Shown in pieces: positions 11,080 to 23,436 of a DNA stretch of 64,000 bases. Under the pieces are notes generated by a model, which ran no database searches, was not told the origin of the DNA, and saw only the letters and a list, made by a program, of their open reading frames with translations. The stretch comes from Hexactinellida sp. DTS-2022 (lineage: Eukaryota; Porifera; Hexactinellida): the NCBI GenBank assembly GCA_028753945.1, contig JAPNXP010000001.1, positions 5,384,501 through 5,448,500 of the forward strand, in the 5' to 3' direction. The position numbers and the translations under genes were made by a program. Within the stretch, counting starts at the first letter, position 1. Every line of letters begins with the position of its first letter.

Positions 11080-11539
11080 CAGGGTTGCCAATCCAATCCA
11101 ATCGAGAAGATTTTCGATTGCCGATTGCTGCATTTTCATCGATTGGATTATCGGTTGGATTGCTGCATTTTTCATCGATTGGATTGGTTCGATTTTTATC
11201 GATTGAGATTGCAATCGATGAATTTTCATCGATTTTTTTCGATTGTTTGTTTTTTCAATTTCTAAATAATGCCAAAATTTAAAATTCTCAATTGCTCGTC
11301 AATTAAACCCAATAATATATGTTTTAAGTTTGAACATATGATGAAACATAACTATTCTTGATATAATACTTAGGAGTCAACGATCGAAAAAATCGGAGAA
11401 ACAATCCAAAAAATCGATGATATTTTGGATTGTCGATTGCGATTGGATTGTCATCCGAATAATCGATTGTCGAAATTTGGATTGCCGATTGTCCAAATTT
11501 GGCTCGATTGGATTGGATTGGATTGGATTGGTAACCCTG
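11080..11539. mobile_element. hAT-type MITE, 460 bp, perfect 8-bp TSD
   Basis: Ends CAGGGTTGCCAATCC and GGATTGGTAACCCTG; flanks GTACAAAC at 11072-11079 and 11540-11547. The arms are simple-repeat-like variants of CGATTGGATT. Confidence 0.93.
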
Positions 11540-11783
11540 GTACAAACTCATTCCACTGATTATTTTTCTTATGTTATACCTTTTAAAGGAAATTAAAGCT
11601 CCATGAAATTAACTTCAAGGAAATTTACGCGATTTGGAGCAGAACATTTCAAATACATAAAATTCACGCGATTTAGGGGAAGAACATTTGTAGGTACACG
11701 AAATTCACGCAAATAAGTATTAGAAAAAATATTAAAGATTATTAAATACTATTTCTTCTCCAAAAATAGGCTTCCAATCTACT

Positions 11784-12106
11784 CAGAGGCTGTCGCAGGA
11801 TCTGGCCAGCCTGGGGCAAGGGAGGGGGTTTTAGTATAAATCCGGGGCATGACCCATGCAATTATACCATAGGTGCCAATTTCCCTTTTTTTCGGGTTCG
11901 GACCCCCCCAAACTTAAAGGTTGGGAGGGTCCGACCCCATTACGACCCACCCAATTTCCAATTAGGGCCCCCCCAACTTTTGGTGTCCGGCCTGAAAAGT
12001 TGGCACCTATGAATTATACTAACAACTTGGCTGGGGCCCGGGGCTTGGGGCATAATGTTTTAACCCGGGGCTTTTACCCCGGATGCCCTCCCTGGGACCG
12101 CTACTG
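11784..12106. mobile_element. hAT-type MITE carrying a nested MITE
   Basis: Ends CAGAGGCTGTCGCAGGA and GGGACCGCTACTG are imperfect complements; perfect 8-bp target duplication AATCTACT at 11776-11783 and 12107-12114. A second element occupies 11868-12011. A sister copy without the insertion is at 12238-12377. Confidence 0.88.
11868..12011. mobile_element. Nested hAT-type MITE, 144 bp
   Basis: Ends CATAGGTGCCAA and TTGGCACCTATG are exact complements. Target duplication AATTATAC at 11860-11867 and 12012-12019. Related to the element nested at 15238-15316. Confidence 0.92.
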
Positions 12107-12237
12107 AATCTACTTGATAGACATAAGCGTTGAAAGCAAACTTCTAGGTTAATTTTGAATTTTTATTAATTTGTTTACCTATTTTTGTAAACAAACAATC
12201 AAACAACAATCGAGTTTTAATAATATAGATATTTACC

Positions 12238-12377
12238 CAGGGGCGTTCGCAGGATCTGGCCAGCCCGGGGCAGGGGAGGAGCTTTAGTATAAATCCGGAG
12301 CATGTCCACGGTCAGGGGCAGAATGTTTTAACCCGGGGCTTTTTGCCCCGGATGCCCCTACCCTGGGACCGCAACTG
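12238..12377. mobile_element. Second copy of the 11784 MITE family
   Basis: Shares gcaggatctggccagcc and cttttgccccgga-type interior with 11784-12106; flanks TATTTACC and TATATACC match at 7 of 8 positions. Confidence 0.8.
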
Positions 12378-12385
12378 TATATACC

Positions 12386-12578
12386 ATCAAGTTCTTTTAT
12401 TATGAACATTTAAGGGACAAAAATTTGTTCATAATACAAGTAGAGAGATTTCATAATAAGCGAACTCAACATAATATAAACCTTATGTAAGTTGTTAAAT
12501 TGGGGAATAATAAAAGTTTTTTATATTATGCAGATGAAAAACACATCTAACTGTAACTATATTAAGCACACCTGACTG
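12386..12578. repeat. pogo/Tigger-type MITE (cctgactgta family)
   Basis: Contains ttcataataagcgaactc and ends cacacctgactg before TA. The left end is decayed. The same family lies at about 19720-19851, 35935-36118 and 39305-39490. Confidence 0.7.
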
Positions 12579-12899
12579 TATCTGTAAATACGAAGATAAT
12601 TTATGTAATTTATATAAGCAGCTCGCCTATTATACGTATAGTACCTGTATTCAGTTGACTTTTTAATGTTTTTATTAGTAATAATCTACATATGGAGAAA
12701 CGAGGTACGTATTCAAAAGTACATTATGAAGTAGACCCGTAGAGGTGTCGACAAAAAAATAAATTATGTATTCACAACCCTGCCAGTGAGTTCCGCGGTA
12801 ATTACCATTACATTGGATCGATAACTTGTTATTAATTAAAAATACTATTTTTAGCTATTTGTATCATTGTCTGCTTAGTATTTAAACACTTGCAGTACA

Positions 12900-15800
12900 A
12901 TGTCAGGTTACCCGCGCTATCCTAATCATCCAGCAGGCGAGCATTCCTTCGCCAGTACCAACATGTCCCACAACTCAGTTCCGAAATCCTACCATGACCT
13001 CCCACCTCACGAACAGAATAACGCTCAATTTCAACCTAACCAAAACAAAAATAACTTCCCTCTAGGTGCTACCACCACGCCTGAACACGTAGAAGCTATT
13101 TCAAGCTTTGCTCGCCCTCCCATTGACTACCCAGCCGAAAATCCGTTCGTTCCTCCCAGCCTGTCCCACCCCTCTGTCCATCAACCGCACCCAGAGCTCC
13201 CTCCTCACGAACACAATAACGCTCAGTTCCAACCTAACCAAAATAAGAACAATTTCCCTATAGGCAATACATCCACTCCTGATCAAGAGTCATTCCATGC
13301 TCATCGTATGCAGAACCCTCCGTACTACGCCTCTACGATTGACCATCCGACCACAATAGACGCCCACCCTATACCCTCTGCCCCGCCCTCCGGGAGCCCT
13401 AACTACCTCAATGTGGAGCTCTCCAGTCCGCCCTACCCGCCCCGCAAGCACAACGCAAACCACGATAAACCCTCCGCTAACCGGTATGTGCCAATGTCTT
13501 TTCTTTAGTAGATCCTCGCTATCGACGAGAGTCCAAATAGTTTTCATGATAAGGTTCGTGACGAACTTTTTCAGCGCCACCTCCCGCATCATATTTTATA
13601 ACACACTTTATTGTCATTATTGTTTATTTTGTAGAAAGATTAACTATCCACACTCTAAAATAACCATAATTATAGCTAGCAACACAGCAGAGTTTATGAC
13701 AAGCGTTAAAATTGCATAGTTTATTCCCATGACATCCTGTCACTAAGTATCCTTCCATTGTGCTAGGGGGACGGCTGATTTTGGGCCCTCAGTTAATCTC
13801 CAATAAAACTCCGTTGAATCCATAATATTTGAGACTCAGCCTTCCCTGCAATTCCCATAGCCCCTCCCACTATTACTTTCCGGCTACAGGCCTGTTTCAA
13901 TGCGTTTCGTATGGTGGAAAAGAGAACTTGGACTTTTGTCGGGGTAAAACTGGTTTTTAAGTTGAGTCTGTAAAATCCATGCAAGTTACTACAGTTAATA
14001 CGAACAAATTTTCACAGTGCCCTGATATTTGTATGAACTATAGTTTACTTTAGATTATCAGGATTTCTACAATCTACAGTCTGTTGTGATATGAGGGTGG
14101 GGTGCAAGTTACTTCAAAGGGGACTAGTTACTTATAATTAATTTGGCCCTGGGGGACACTTTAATTCGCGAGAGAATTTACTTTTGTGACATCAGATCAA
14201 ACGTTGCATGACACTAACCAATGTGTGACCGACCATCCTTATTGTATTACCAAATGGTAAATAGTGACCACAGGGAAGAGGGTGCCTAATTTTCGAGAAT
14301 TTTTCGTTATGTAGAGATTGAACGGTCCCTAATGATATTGAGATGCCAGAGAGACTTCGTGTGAGCTGAAACAATATTTCTATTAACCAGGCTTGGACTG
14401 GTCATAGTGCATGCCATTGTGCCATGATACATGCGCCCCCCATTGATGCGCCCTTGTGTAATATTTTTGTTAACTGCGCCCCCCTAGTCACTTAATGGCA
14501 GAGGCCAGTCCCACCCTGCCATTAACACTGGCCTTCATTGTCTGTAGTATAGTTCGTCTCGTTAATCGAAAGAAAGTTTCTTGATATACTTACTTTTAAT
14601 TTCATGACAATGGAATTGAACAAATGTATAATTAGCTGGATACTTAGTTACTTGGGTGCTGCTCGGTTATAACGTACCTCTGGGAATAGGGAATAAGTAT
14701 CATCCGAGTGTACTTACTAACCGAGTTTACTTTACATAGAAACATACAGCTTTATGACTTGGTTACTGAAATTAGTATGTTTTAGCCGAAGTATATTACT
14801 TACTAACCACGTTATAACCAAGTTCTACTTCTACTGTATTATATTATATTAATATTTCCCAAGGTTGAAACCGCTCGAACCGAATATGAGTATTCATGAA
14901 TAGTTGCCCTACCATATACGAAACTGAATTTCCTTTAGCGTTAATTTCCATGATATTAATTTCCTCCAAATTCATACTACGTATTTAGCAAATTATACGA
15001 TGAATGGAAAATTTCCAATGTGCAACTTGGTTGAGAGGATACCATATACCATTTCTCTCAAGTAGATTGGAAGCCTTTTTGTGTTTTAATTAATTAATAA
15101 CTTATATAATAATAGTATTTAATCAGGAGGTTAATAACCTTGAATATTTAAAATTTTTATTCGCGTTAATTCCCTTCGGATTGATGTTCAATAATTAGGT
15201 ATGCTACGTCTTTGCACAAGCGCAGGGGCTTCCTGGCCATAGGCGACAACTTTTGAGGCCGGACACCAAAAGTTGGGGAGTCCGACCCCGAAAAAAAGGG
15301 AAGTTGGCGCCTATGGTCCTGGCCATACAAGCCAGCGGGGAATTCTCGCTGGGGGCCCCTTGGGAGTTTCCTAGTTTGGGCTCCTATTTTGATAAGGGCC
15401 CCCTTGGGAAGCCCTTATCAAACTACCCCTAACTTGGTTCCGAGTTGATATGGGGCCACAAGAGGCACCAGGCCAGGTATGGACCGAGGGCCCACTTGGG
15501 TCAGTGTTATACTAGTCACTTGGAGATGCCGAGCTGGGCCCAGGGGGAGGATGCGCTGATTCGGACTCTCGTCTTTTGAAGAATTCCGCGACACTGGGTT
15601 GCATGGTCGATGCTTTCTTCAATTCCGCTTTACTCTTTCTCCTTCGTTTATGTGCCCCCGACAATTTTACTACAGATCAACTACAATCGTATTTTTTAAT
15701 AACATACAAAAACCAATCAAAAGATCAAGTTATACATACAGATTCCCACTTCGCTCGCATTGCGAACGAAATGGGAATTTTCCCCGATTTTTCCCCCCTA

Positions 15801-18800
15801 GCCAGGAAGCCCCTGCACAAGTGGCACTACAGTAGAACCCCGCGTATCGGGGCAGTCGGTTGGGAATTTGTTTTTTTTTTCCATTAAAAATAACCCCGCG
15901 TATCGGGGCGCCATTCACTTATCGGGGCACTCCACCGAAGATTATTTTCTCTTGAGTAACTTGATATACTTTTGAGCAGCTTAGTATTCTTTGTAATGTC
16001 CGCTAAGCGTCACCCACTCACGCTAGAGACTCGTGTTGAGGTAATCGGGGGAATTAAAAAAAAAAAATCCGTGAATATCATAGATTTGTGACTCCTAGTG
16101 TAGGTAAAGTATAATGTGAAATTTTAATGTGTAGTACTGCTTAAATATCAGCCTTACTCTAGGTTTTGACTATACGTGTATAATTTGTTGTGTTGACCCA
16201 GTGCTAACTTAATTGTTTTACTAAACATATTGGAGTTCTCTTAGAACCTGCATATCGGGGCACTCCCTCGTATCGGGGCGCTGAGCGCTTGGACGGAGGT
16301 GCCCCGATACGCGAGGTTCCACTGTACAAAGCATTACTTCTGGGCAAGGCAACAGGAAATCATATGGGTGCCAGGCAGGCCTGCAGCCCCATGATTTTCC
16401 GCCGGGGGTACCATATACCCCCGGCACCCCCAAGTTTACGCCACTGCTTCACTGTATAATAATTGATTCCGTATCCAATAGGGAGTCTCAGTCCCCTGTC
16501 CCGCCACCTGTCCCGCCCCCAGTGGAGCGACACAAGCTCAGGAATCCCGGATCCATAGGATGTATCCGCTACGACTACGGAGTGCTGAAGGCCGTCACAC
16601 ATAACTTTGATGACACTAAGTACAGCCTCGGCGGGTACCTGTTGGGAGAGGGGGGATTTGGTCCGGTTTATCTGGGATACCTCTGCTCCACTGAGGTTGC
16701 TATCAAAGTTCTGCAGAATCCTTCAGTCAGTTCCTGCATTAATTAATGTAAAACAGTACATTTCCCTCGCTAATCAGAATATCACCTTTTGAAATGTATT
16801 CGAAATTATAATATGTATTCATATTGGCTTTCTTACCAGCCCAAATTTGTACCTCGTACCTAAGGGTTCGGATTAGCGTAGGTTTCGACATAGGTAATTA
16901 AAACTATAATGCATGCTATAATCTCAATAAAATACTCGATTATAATAGGGTACTCACTAAATCAGAACAATTTTTGTCAATGAGTAAAATTGAATTCCCT
17001 TAATTTTTGAGTTTGAAATTTACTCGCCGATCACCTTTTGACTCGTCTTAATTTTTGATAATTTCTATATACGCAGGGTTTCATTTAGGGGGGGGGGCAT
17101 TTGCCCCGGATCCTATGTGCCCCCCCCCTTGGGTTTGAAAAATACATTGATCAAAGCTGAATCCGCCGCCCCCTCACATTCCCAAAAACTACCTTGCCCC
17201 CCCTTGCCTAAATGTCTAGATGAAACACTGATACGTATATTTATTTGCTATTTATCTACTATATAATCGGAATTATTGTATTCGCCATATAATTTTTCTT
17301 GCAAATACAAAAAAAATCTAGTTAAAATGAAAGCAAGTTAGGATTAGCCAGGGTATTCTGTATAATTATGCGCGGCGCAAGGTTTTTGAACTGTGGGGGG
17401 GGGGAATACTATTTCAGATATACGGCCGGCTCGATGAAAATTGAGCGGCGTAGAGCGAGCTAAAATTTTTAGACATTCGAGCCTCTAGAAATATGTCCAG
17501 GGAATGAGTCAATTTCCAGGGAATTCTTGGCATGAGTCCAGGGATTAGCCTTGGCTAAGTTATCAGATATGATAAAGCATTTAAACTACGGGAGCGGCTG
17601 CCCCCTGTCCCCCACTCTGGTGCCGCGCCTGTGTATAATATTTTGTTTTGTGCAGAAGTTCTCATTCTGTTGAAGAGTCCTGGTTATGACTTAGAAAATA
17701 CATTGTTTTGTATATTGTTTTCTGTTTACAGTACACAGCAATTCTTCAAAATTATGTCAACAATATAATAGCCGTAGCTTACTTTTGCGCTATCTCGAAC
17801 AGATTTTGATTTCCCCTAAAGTTCCAAGCGGATGTCAAACTGTATATACACATTTATATATTTATGTACCAGCAAGAATAATGTTTATTCATATAATTGA
17901 GTTTATAATTTAAATAGTTTTATTGAGTAGTTATACAGATGCGGATATCGTATAGGAACTCCCTACTCGAAACAAGTTTCAGTTCTCATATCGTACATTA
18001 TATTAGTTCATACTCTGGAATAATTCAGGGTTGATAAAAATCATGATCTTTTTAAAAAATCAAAAAAATCAGATTTTTTTGATTTAAATCAGAATTTTGA
18101 TTTTAATTGTTTTTTTTGCAATCTATATCACACTGGCGTATATTATTTGGCTAATAGATTAATTACATTGTTAATGACTCATTATCAATGTAATTTGATT
18201 CATTATCAATGTATTTCTTTTCTTTTTTCGCAAAAAACAATAGACATAAAAAATCTGATTTAAATCAAAAAAGTCTGATTTAAATCAAAAAAATCCGACT
18301 TTTTTGATTTAAATCAGACTTCTTTGATTAAAATCAGATTTTTGATTTAAATCATGATTTAAATCAAACAACCCTGCTCTGGATTATATGTATAATTTTC
18401 GCAGGTCCTTGGCATACTTCTATTTATAGTATTACGTACCCACATTACTCGGCTTAATGCCCTTATGAGTTGTGTTATGTTATTTATCTGTAGACAGGCA
18501 GACAGGTGTACAAAGGCGATGAGCAGTTTATAACTGAGATAAGTGTACTAACCAGGTCTGATATTAAGTAACTAAATTTGCTAATTATAATCTAGTTTGT
18601 GGGAAAAATATTATTATATCGAAACACAGCTTATATTAAACCTATAAAATTAATGTGTTGTTTGTTATTATTGAGAGTATCCTGTAGATACAGACACGTC
18701 AACCTGCTCACCCTGATGGGGTACTCTGATAACGGGCCTAGCAGATGCATTGTGTACGAGTTTATGTGTAACGGAGCTTTGGAAGATTGGTTGGAAGGAA

Positions 18801-21800
18801 AAGTAATACTGAGCTATACATATACATTATAATACACTATAAAGGAATATTGCTTATATATAAAGATTATTTTCATTCCCAAGATATATTCCCGCTCAAA
18901 AATTGCATACAAATTATTCACCATATAACGATATAATTTCCTGGTCCAATGTATTCTTTTACAGTCAACTCCCGTTATAACGAAGTGCTTGGGACCATGG
19001 TTTAATTTCGTTATAAGCAGAGTTTGTTGTAAGCGTAGTTCGATCTTAAAAGAGTTCATTTCAAGTTTAATTCGTTGTAACCAGAGTTCATTATAAACGG
19101 ATTTCGTTATAACCGGAGTTCGTTGTAAGTAGAATTCGTTATAACCGGAGTTCGTTATAACCTGAGTAAATCAATAGATTATTTTAGAGGCTATATGGGA
19201 TTTGAATGACTTCGTTATAAGCGGAATTTCGTTATATCCATTACTTTGTAACCGAAGTTTTATTAATAATGTAATAAGATAGAAGGATTTCCGGGCTATA
19301 GAATGACTTCGTTATAAGCAGGTACTTCGTTATAAGCAGGTACTTCGTTATAAGCAGGTACTTCGTTATATCCGACTTGGTTATAACGGGAGTTGACTTT
19401 ATAGTGTTTCCACTGTATTGCTATTTTTTATGCATAATATTATCTCCAGAAATGGCCGCTCCATTGGGCCTCTCGACACTCTATCCTACGAGACACGGCC
19501 AGGGGCCTGCTCTATCTGCACCAAGCGGACCCTGACCACCCGCTCATTCACAGAGATGTTAAAACGTTAGTTACATAACATACTTGAGTAAATACCGTTA
19601 TGCAATGTGACAGAGGCATTCCCGACGCATTCATAAATAATTAAATCTATTACAGTCAGGTTATTTTATTGTTAAGATTTAACCAAAAATGTTGTCCAAA
19701 ATGGAGAGATTACATAATACTAGGCATCACTCAACTTAATACTTACAAACAATCCCTAAGTATGTTGTTAAATTGAGACCTGTTCATAATAAAGTTATAT
19801 AAATTAAGCAGACGAACAATATTCACAAAGCAGACCTGACTCTCTGACTGTATTGCCATTACTTTTTGATGTTAATTAATTAATTCCTCTTTAATTAGCA
19901 ATTTAGCACATGTATATCTCTTGGAAATTAGATAAATTGATTTGTGTGATTATGCAATATCATGGTCTAATGACTATCAATTATTGTCAATACTATAGGT
20001 ACATAATAATGAAAGACAGCCAATTATTAGTTATTATTTAACCTCTCAACCTCTTATCAATTGTAAGACAAACTAATCCAGAGAAGAGAGAACCGTATAA
20101 ATTTGTTATATTGTCCTAAATTCGTATATTATGTTACCAGAGTCAATTGATACATTAGTTTAGCTAGGAAAACAGGGGAATTAATCCTTGTACTAATTAA
20201 ACTATATTTCTCCTTATTCGTGTTTCGTATTAGCGAGAGTCGACAGTATATATATACACGTATTTATATAAATTCAATTCATATTTGATAATCACATAAC
20301 TTGCTCCTCAGTGCCAATGTGCTACTTGACTCCTCAATGCAGGCAAAAGTGGGGGACTTTGGTTTGGCTCGCCAGACGGACATTAACATAGAGAACAAGA
20401 CCGGGACTATCCTAGGGACCTCAGGGTATATCCCGCCTGAATACTACGCTGGGAAGATCAGTATTAAGACAGACGTGTATGCGTTTGGTGTTGTAGTGCT
20501 GGAGGTTCTCACGGGGTTAGCTTCTTTTGATGGGAGATGCGAACCGAAAGAACTGGTATGTATTTTTAAAATATTTTAATAGTGTTAATTTTCAAATCGT
20601 AATGCTTTTGTTTGGATTGGAAGTGCTTAAATTCCCTAATTGTTTGACATGAATAATCGAAGTGAGGACTTGTTTCGTTTATATGTAATATGTTTATTAT
20701 CATTTCGAGTCTTCTGTATTTATTTTTCAGAATATAGTAGTTTGCTAAATACTATTTTAGGATTGTTAGTAATTTATTTGTTGCAAGGAGTTATGGCTAG
20801 TATTTAGTAATATTTTCGTTTCAAATTTTGGCGAAATAAATATTTATAAAATTGTACATCTCAATAGTACATATGTATGGTACAATTCTTAGATCATTAA
20901 ACTCATTATATCAGTTAACCTTATACGTAATCTATCTATATATTAAAATCACAATTGTTGTGTGTGTGTGTGTTTGTCCAAAATTATTAGGAAAGACCAT
21001 AGGCTCTAGAAATCTGAAAATTTGCATGCAGGGGTAATTTACACGCTGATAACGATCTATTGGTTTTCTAAACGAAATAACGGGATTATGACGTTATAAA
21101 GCAGGGGTTCTCAACCGGGGGGGAATTTGGAGGATTTGGGGGGAAATTTTTTAACAATTTGGTCATACCTTATAATATCTCTACAAAGTAAAATTACATA
21201 AATACTTACAAAGGTGACCAAAATATACAAGTAACCTATTTACTATACAACACGATAAGTTTACTACTGATTCTTATTCATATTCTCTCTTGTTTGGAAT
21301 GAATAATATAATACAATTTACAGTTCACAATTATGGGGGGGGGGGAATGTCTAGAAATTTCGAAAGGGGGGTAACATGATTGTTTCGGGTAAGAACCCCT
21401 GTTATAAAGGGCCTCAGGAATTATCCAGGAGCGCGAGACGCTCCTTTTGGAGTATGACTTTAGGAAAAAATTCATTAGGAGCGCGAATAATTGGAATCTC
21501 TAACATTAATTTGTGATTTAGGCGTATGAAAATTGGATCAGACCAGGATTAGGAGCGTATTTACAAATGCCTGTATAATACACTCATAAAAGCACATATT
21601 TTGGAATAACTCTTTCAGTTTTTATCCGATTCGCCTACAATTTTAGGTGGCAAGACAACATGAAATGAGACATACGTTTACCGATTTATGGGTTTATGAC
21701 GTTACGTGGGAATTAATTATTATTAGTATTAGAATTTCTTTAAATTCATGCACATAATCACATATTAAATTCACTGCACTTATTGAGGTTTGGTGATTAC

Positions 21801-22296
21801 CTGCTGACTCCACCTGCATGATTTCAGTTTAGTTACTCTATTAGTGATTTATTAATACCATACAGATGTTTAGATCTATCCTGTTTCCAACTCACTGTGG
21901 ATAAGGCTGCGAAACAGCCGTTAATTGTATTACGTAGTGTCTATTACGAACGAACAAAGGTCGCGAAGCGACCGAGACCGAAGGGCTCGTTTAATTAATA
22001 GCTCAGTTTTTCAATTAAGATTTGGTTATAAATTGCTAGACAATTAATTAATTATTAATTCTTTATAACCGACCTAGATCGACCTCAAATATTGACTATC
22101 CTAATATAGTCAATATTATGGACTGCATTTATAGGTGTCTCGAATGAGGAGAACAATTGAGAAAGGACACAAAGAAATGTTGAGATGGGTTGATAAGAAT
22201 TCTGGTGACTGGCCGTCTGGTGCCTATTTCGAAATGTCAAAGCTAGCTTGGGATAGTCTCTCAAATTCACCACTACACAGACCCGATATGGACAAG
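12900..22296 (+). CDS. IRAK/Pelle-like protein kinase, 7 exons, 3' end not found
   Basis: Exons 12900-13483, 16482-16725, 18494-18555, 18688-18802, 19450-19565, 20312-20555 and 22135-22296 join in phase at GT/AG borders to 509 residues. Residues 1-195 are rich in Pro, Asn, Gln and His, with two copies of NNAQFQPNQNKNNFP; a short PVPPPVPPPV stretch follows. The kinase domain starts near 236: glycine loop GEGGFGPVY 250-258, Lys270, helix-C Glu291, Tyr320 at the gatekeeper position, HRDVK with Asp371, DFG Asp389, PPE 415-417, Asp428, and RPDM at 504-507. The gatekeeper Tyr and the SLGGYLLGEGGFG entry are hallmarks of the IRAK/Pelle family, which signals downstream of Toll-type receptors. No Death domain is visible. 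The stop codon and final helix must lie beyond 22296. A splice acceptor (cttgcag) sits just before the ATG, so a 5' exon is likely. Confidence 0.88.
13509..14397. other. Intron sequence without recognisable elements
   Basis: First part of kinase intron 1. Several short open frames occur but none has a recognisable product. Confidence 0.5.
14398..14518. mobile_element. hAT-type MITE, 121 bp
   Basis: Ends CAGGCTTGGACTGG and CCAGTCCCACCCTG; flanks CTATTAAC and CCATTAAC match at 7 of 8 positions. Lies in kinase intron 1. Confidence 0.85.
14650..14835. repeat. MITE-like inverted repeat (ggttataac family)
   Basis: Left gctcggttataacgtac and right aaccacgttataaccaag are rough complements, with acttactaaccgag in between. 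Similar words recur at about 45690-45960. The ends are too decayed to define a target site. Confidence 0.5.
14836..15222. other. AT-rich intron sequence
   Basis: Part of kinase intron 1. Short repeated words near tttagcgttaatttcc, no open frame of note and no clear transposon ends. Confidence 0.5.
15223..15815. mobile_element. hAT-type element, 593 bp, with a nested MITE
   Basis: Ends CAGGGGCTTCCTGGC and GCCAGGAAGCCCCTG are exact complements; flanks CACAAGCG and CACAAGTG match at 7 of 8 positions. A MITE with CATAGGCG / CGCCTATG ends is nested at 15238-15316, duplicating tcctggc of the host TIR. Related to the element at 47839-48286. Confidence 0.9.
15830..16324. mobile_element. Tigger/pogo element relic, 495 bp, with start of a CENP-B-like transposase
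   Basis: Ends CAGTAGAACCCCGCGTATCG and CGATACGCGAGGTTCCACTG, with TA on both sides. At 15996 an ATG opens a frame MSAKRHPLTLETRVEVIGGI, which has the form of the first helix of the CENP-B/Tigger helix-turn-helix domain; it then runs into a poly-A tract and a stop. This is an internally deleted derivative that kept the 5' end of the transposase frame. Lies in kinase intron 1, 158 bp before exon 2. Confidence 0.88.
17075..17221. repeat. MITE-like element with G and C runs
   Basis: Left cagggtttcatttaggg and right ctagatgaaacactg are rough complements, and atacg occurs at both borders. The interior is runs of G then C. Lies in kinase intron 2. Confidence 0.55.
17367..17631. mobile_element. hAT-type MITE, 265 bp, perfect 8-bp TSD
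   Basis: Ends TATGCGCGGCGC and GGTGCCGCGCCTG; flanks TGTATAAT at 17359-17366 and 17632-17639. Interior words (ccagggaat, gagcgagctaaaattttt) recur in the element at 36121-36659 and at 27225-27300. Confidence 0.88.
17640..18025. other. Kinase intron 2, no feature seen
   Basis: AT-rich DNA without open frames, hairpins or recognisable transposon ends. Confidence 0.5.
18026..18376. mobile_element. hAT-like MITE rich in ATTTAAATCA
   Basis: Ends CAGGGTTGATAAAAATCATG and ATCAAACAACCCTG; the arms hold many copies of gatttaaatcag. The word ctctgga occurs on both sides, offset by five bases on the left, so the target duplication is imperfect. Ends 117 bp before kinase exon 3. Confidence 0.75.
18962..19397. 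mobile_element. pogo/Tigger-type MITE, 436 bp
   Basis: Starts CAGTCAACTCCCGTTATAAC and ends gttataacgggagttgact. The interior has four tandem copies of aagcaggtacttcgttat and several of ccggagttcgttataa, a locally expanded version of the family. Lies in kinase intron 4, 52 bp before exon 5. Confidence 0.88.
19566..20311. other. Kinase intron 5
   Basis: Contains a decayed cctgactgta-family MITE at about 19720-19851 (ttgttcataataaag, aagcagacctgact). The rest is AT-rich with nothing recognisable. Confidence 0.55.
20556..21101. other. Kinase intron 6, left part
   Basis: AT-rich DNA with a (TG)n tract at about 20958-20974. No open frame with a recognisable product. Confidence 0.5.
21102..21401. 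mobile_element. hAT-type MITE, 300 bp, perfect 8-bp TSD
   Basis: Ends CAGGGGTTCTCAACCGGGGG and GGGTAAGAACCCCTG; flanks TTATAAAG at 21094-21101 and 21402-21409. The CAG(T/G)GGTTCTCAACC end is a well-known hAT type and recurs at 47393. Confidence 0.92.
21410..22134. other. Kinase intron 6, right part
   Basis: Contains words such as gaggcgcgaag-like cgcgaagcgaccgagaccg typical of decayed transposon interiors, but no ends could be paired. Exon 7 follows. Confidence 0.45.
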
Positions 22297-22929
22297 GTAA
22301 ATTAGAGTTCACAACTATAGCATTTCTGCCAATCGTCCAGGGGTTTAATCCTTTGCTCAGGGATTTTAATTTGAACAAACCTACTGTGTTTTATACTTCA
22401 TAGTACTTAAATCTTCATTTTTCAATTCATCGCATAATTGGCATATTTCCATTATAATTGCCCTGGCGCTTATTGTTTCCATTGCCCAAATTTATCCTCA
22501 ATTTTTCGAAAAATTTTATTGGAAAAAGGAAAATAATATATAGCTGGAATGTGATGGTTTTCAGCGACATAAACATACCGAAATTGCCAAAATCAATAAA
22601 AGCTAAATACTTTCAACTCCCGTTATAACGAAGTCGTTCAATGGTCCAAAAATTTTTTTACTTCGCTTACGACGAAATGGATATTATAAATTCCGCTTAT
22701 AACGAAGTCATTTATTTCCTATATAGCCTATAGGCTATACCGAATTCTGCTTATAACGAACTCCGGTTAGAACGAAATCAGCTTGTAATGAACTCTTTTA
22801 AGATCGAACTCCGCTAATAACTAACTCCGCCTATTGTGATGATAAACCAAATGTAGTAAATAGTTTAATATATTCTTACTTCACGAGAAGTGTTTAGTTT
22901 AACGATTTGCCTTGAATCTCCAACTATAT

Positions 22930-23436
22930 ACTGTTTAACCTTGCTAACCGGGGCCTCGATAACCGGGGAGCGGGGAATTCTTTTTTTGATTTCGTCGTTT
23001 AATATACAAATGACTCTCTCTAACCGGGGAATTGCCCTAAGCGGGGAATGGGGACTGTGATCTGGTTACGACTTCGTATATTACTTTAAATCCTAACCTC
23101 GCTAAACGGGGAATTTATAACATAAGTCGAGATGAATAGTATTATTACAGTGTCTTACTAATAGTACTTTACTTAATACAAACAATGCATTCTACTAGTT
23201 TCCCTAAATCTGAAAGTTTCTAGAACACAAATAAGCTACACCGCCTACACGGCTAATTAGAATTTCCGAAAAAGTCTGTGATGCTTTCCTGCTTAAGTGT
23301 GCTAAAATATAAGTTTCAATAGAAAGTCAAGACCATAGGAAAATCAATAAATAGAGACATCCTCTAACCGGGGACTGGGGAATAACTTCAAAATCTGTAG
23401 TCCCAAATTCCCCGGTTAGCGAGGTTACACTGTACT
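22930..23436. mobile_element. pogo/Tigger-type MITE (ctaaccgggg family), about 507 bp
   Basis: Left ctgtttaaccttgctaaccg and right cggttagcgaggttacactg before TA; interior words cctctaaccggggactgggg repeat the arms. The left terminal bases have drifted. Confidence 0.75.

Noticed and set aside
11029-11551. Open frames rich in DWIG/RLDY words on both strands
   Set aside because: They arise from CGATTGGATT arm repeats of the hAT MITE at 11080-11539.
15576-15887. 103-codon open frame in kinase intron 1
   Set aside because: It lies inside and across the right end of the hAT element at 15223-15815 and has no recognisable domain.
20958-20974. Short (TG)n tract as a regulatory site
   Set aside because: Simple dinucleotide repeats are common in introns and nothing around it suggests function.
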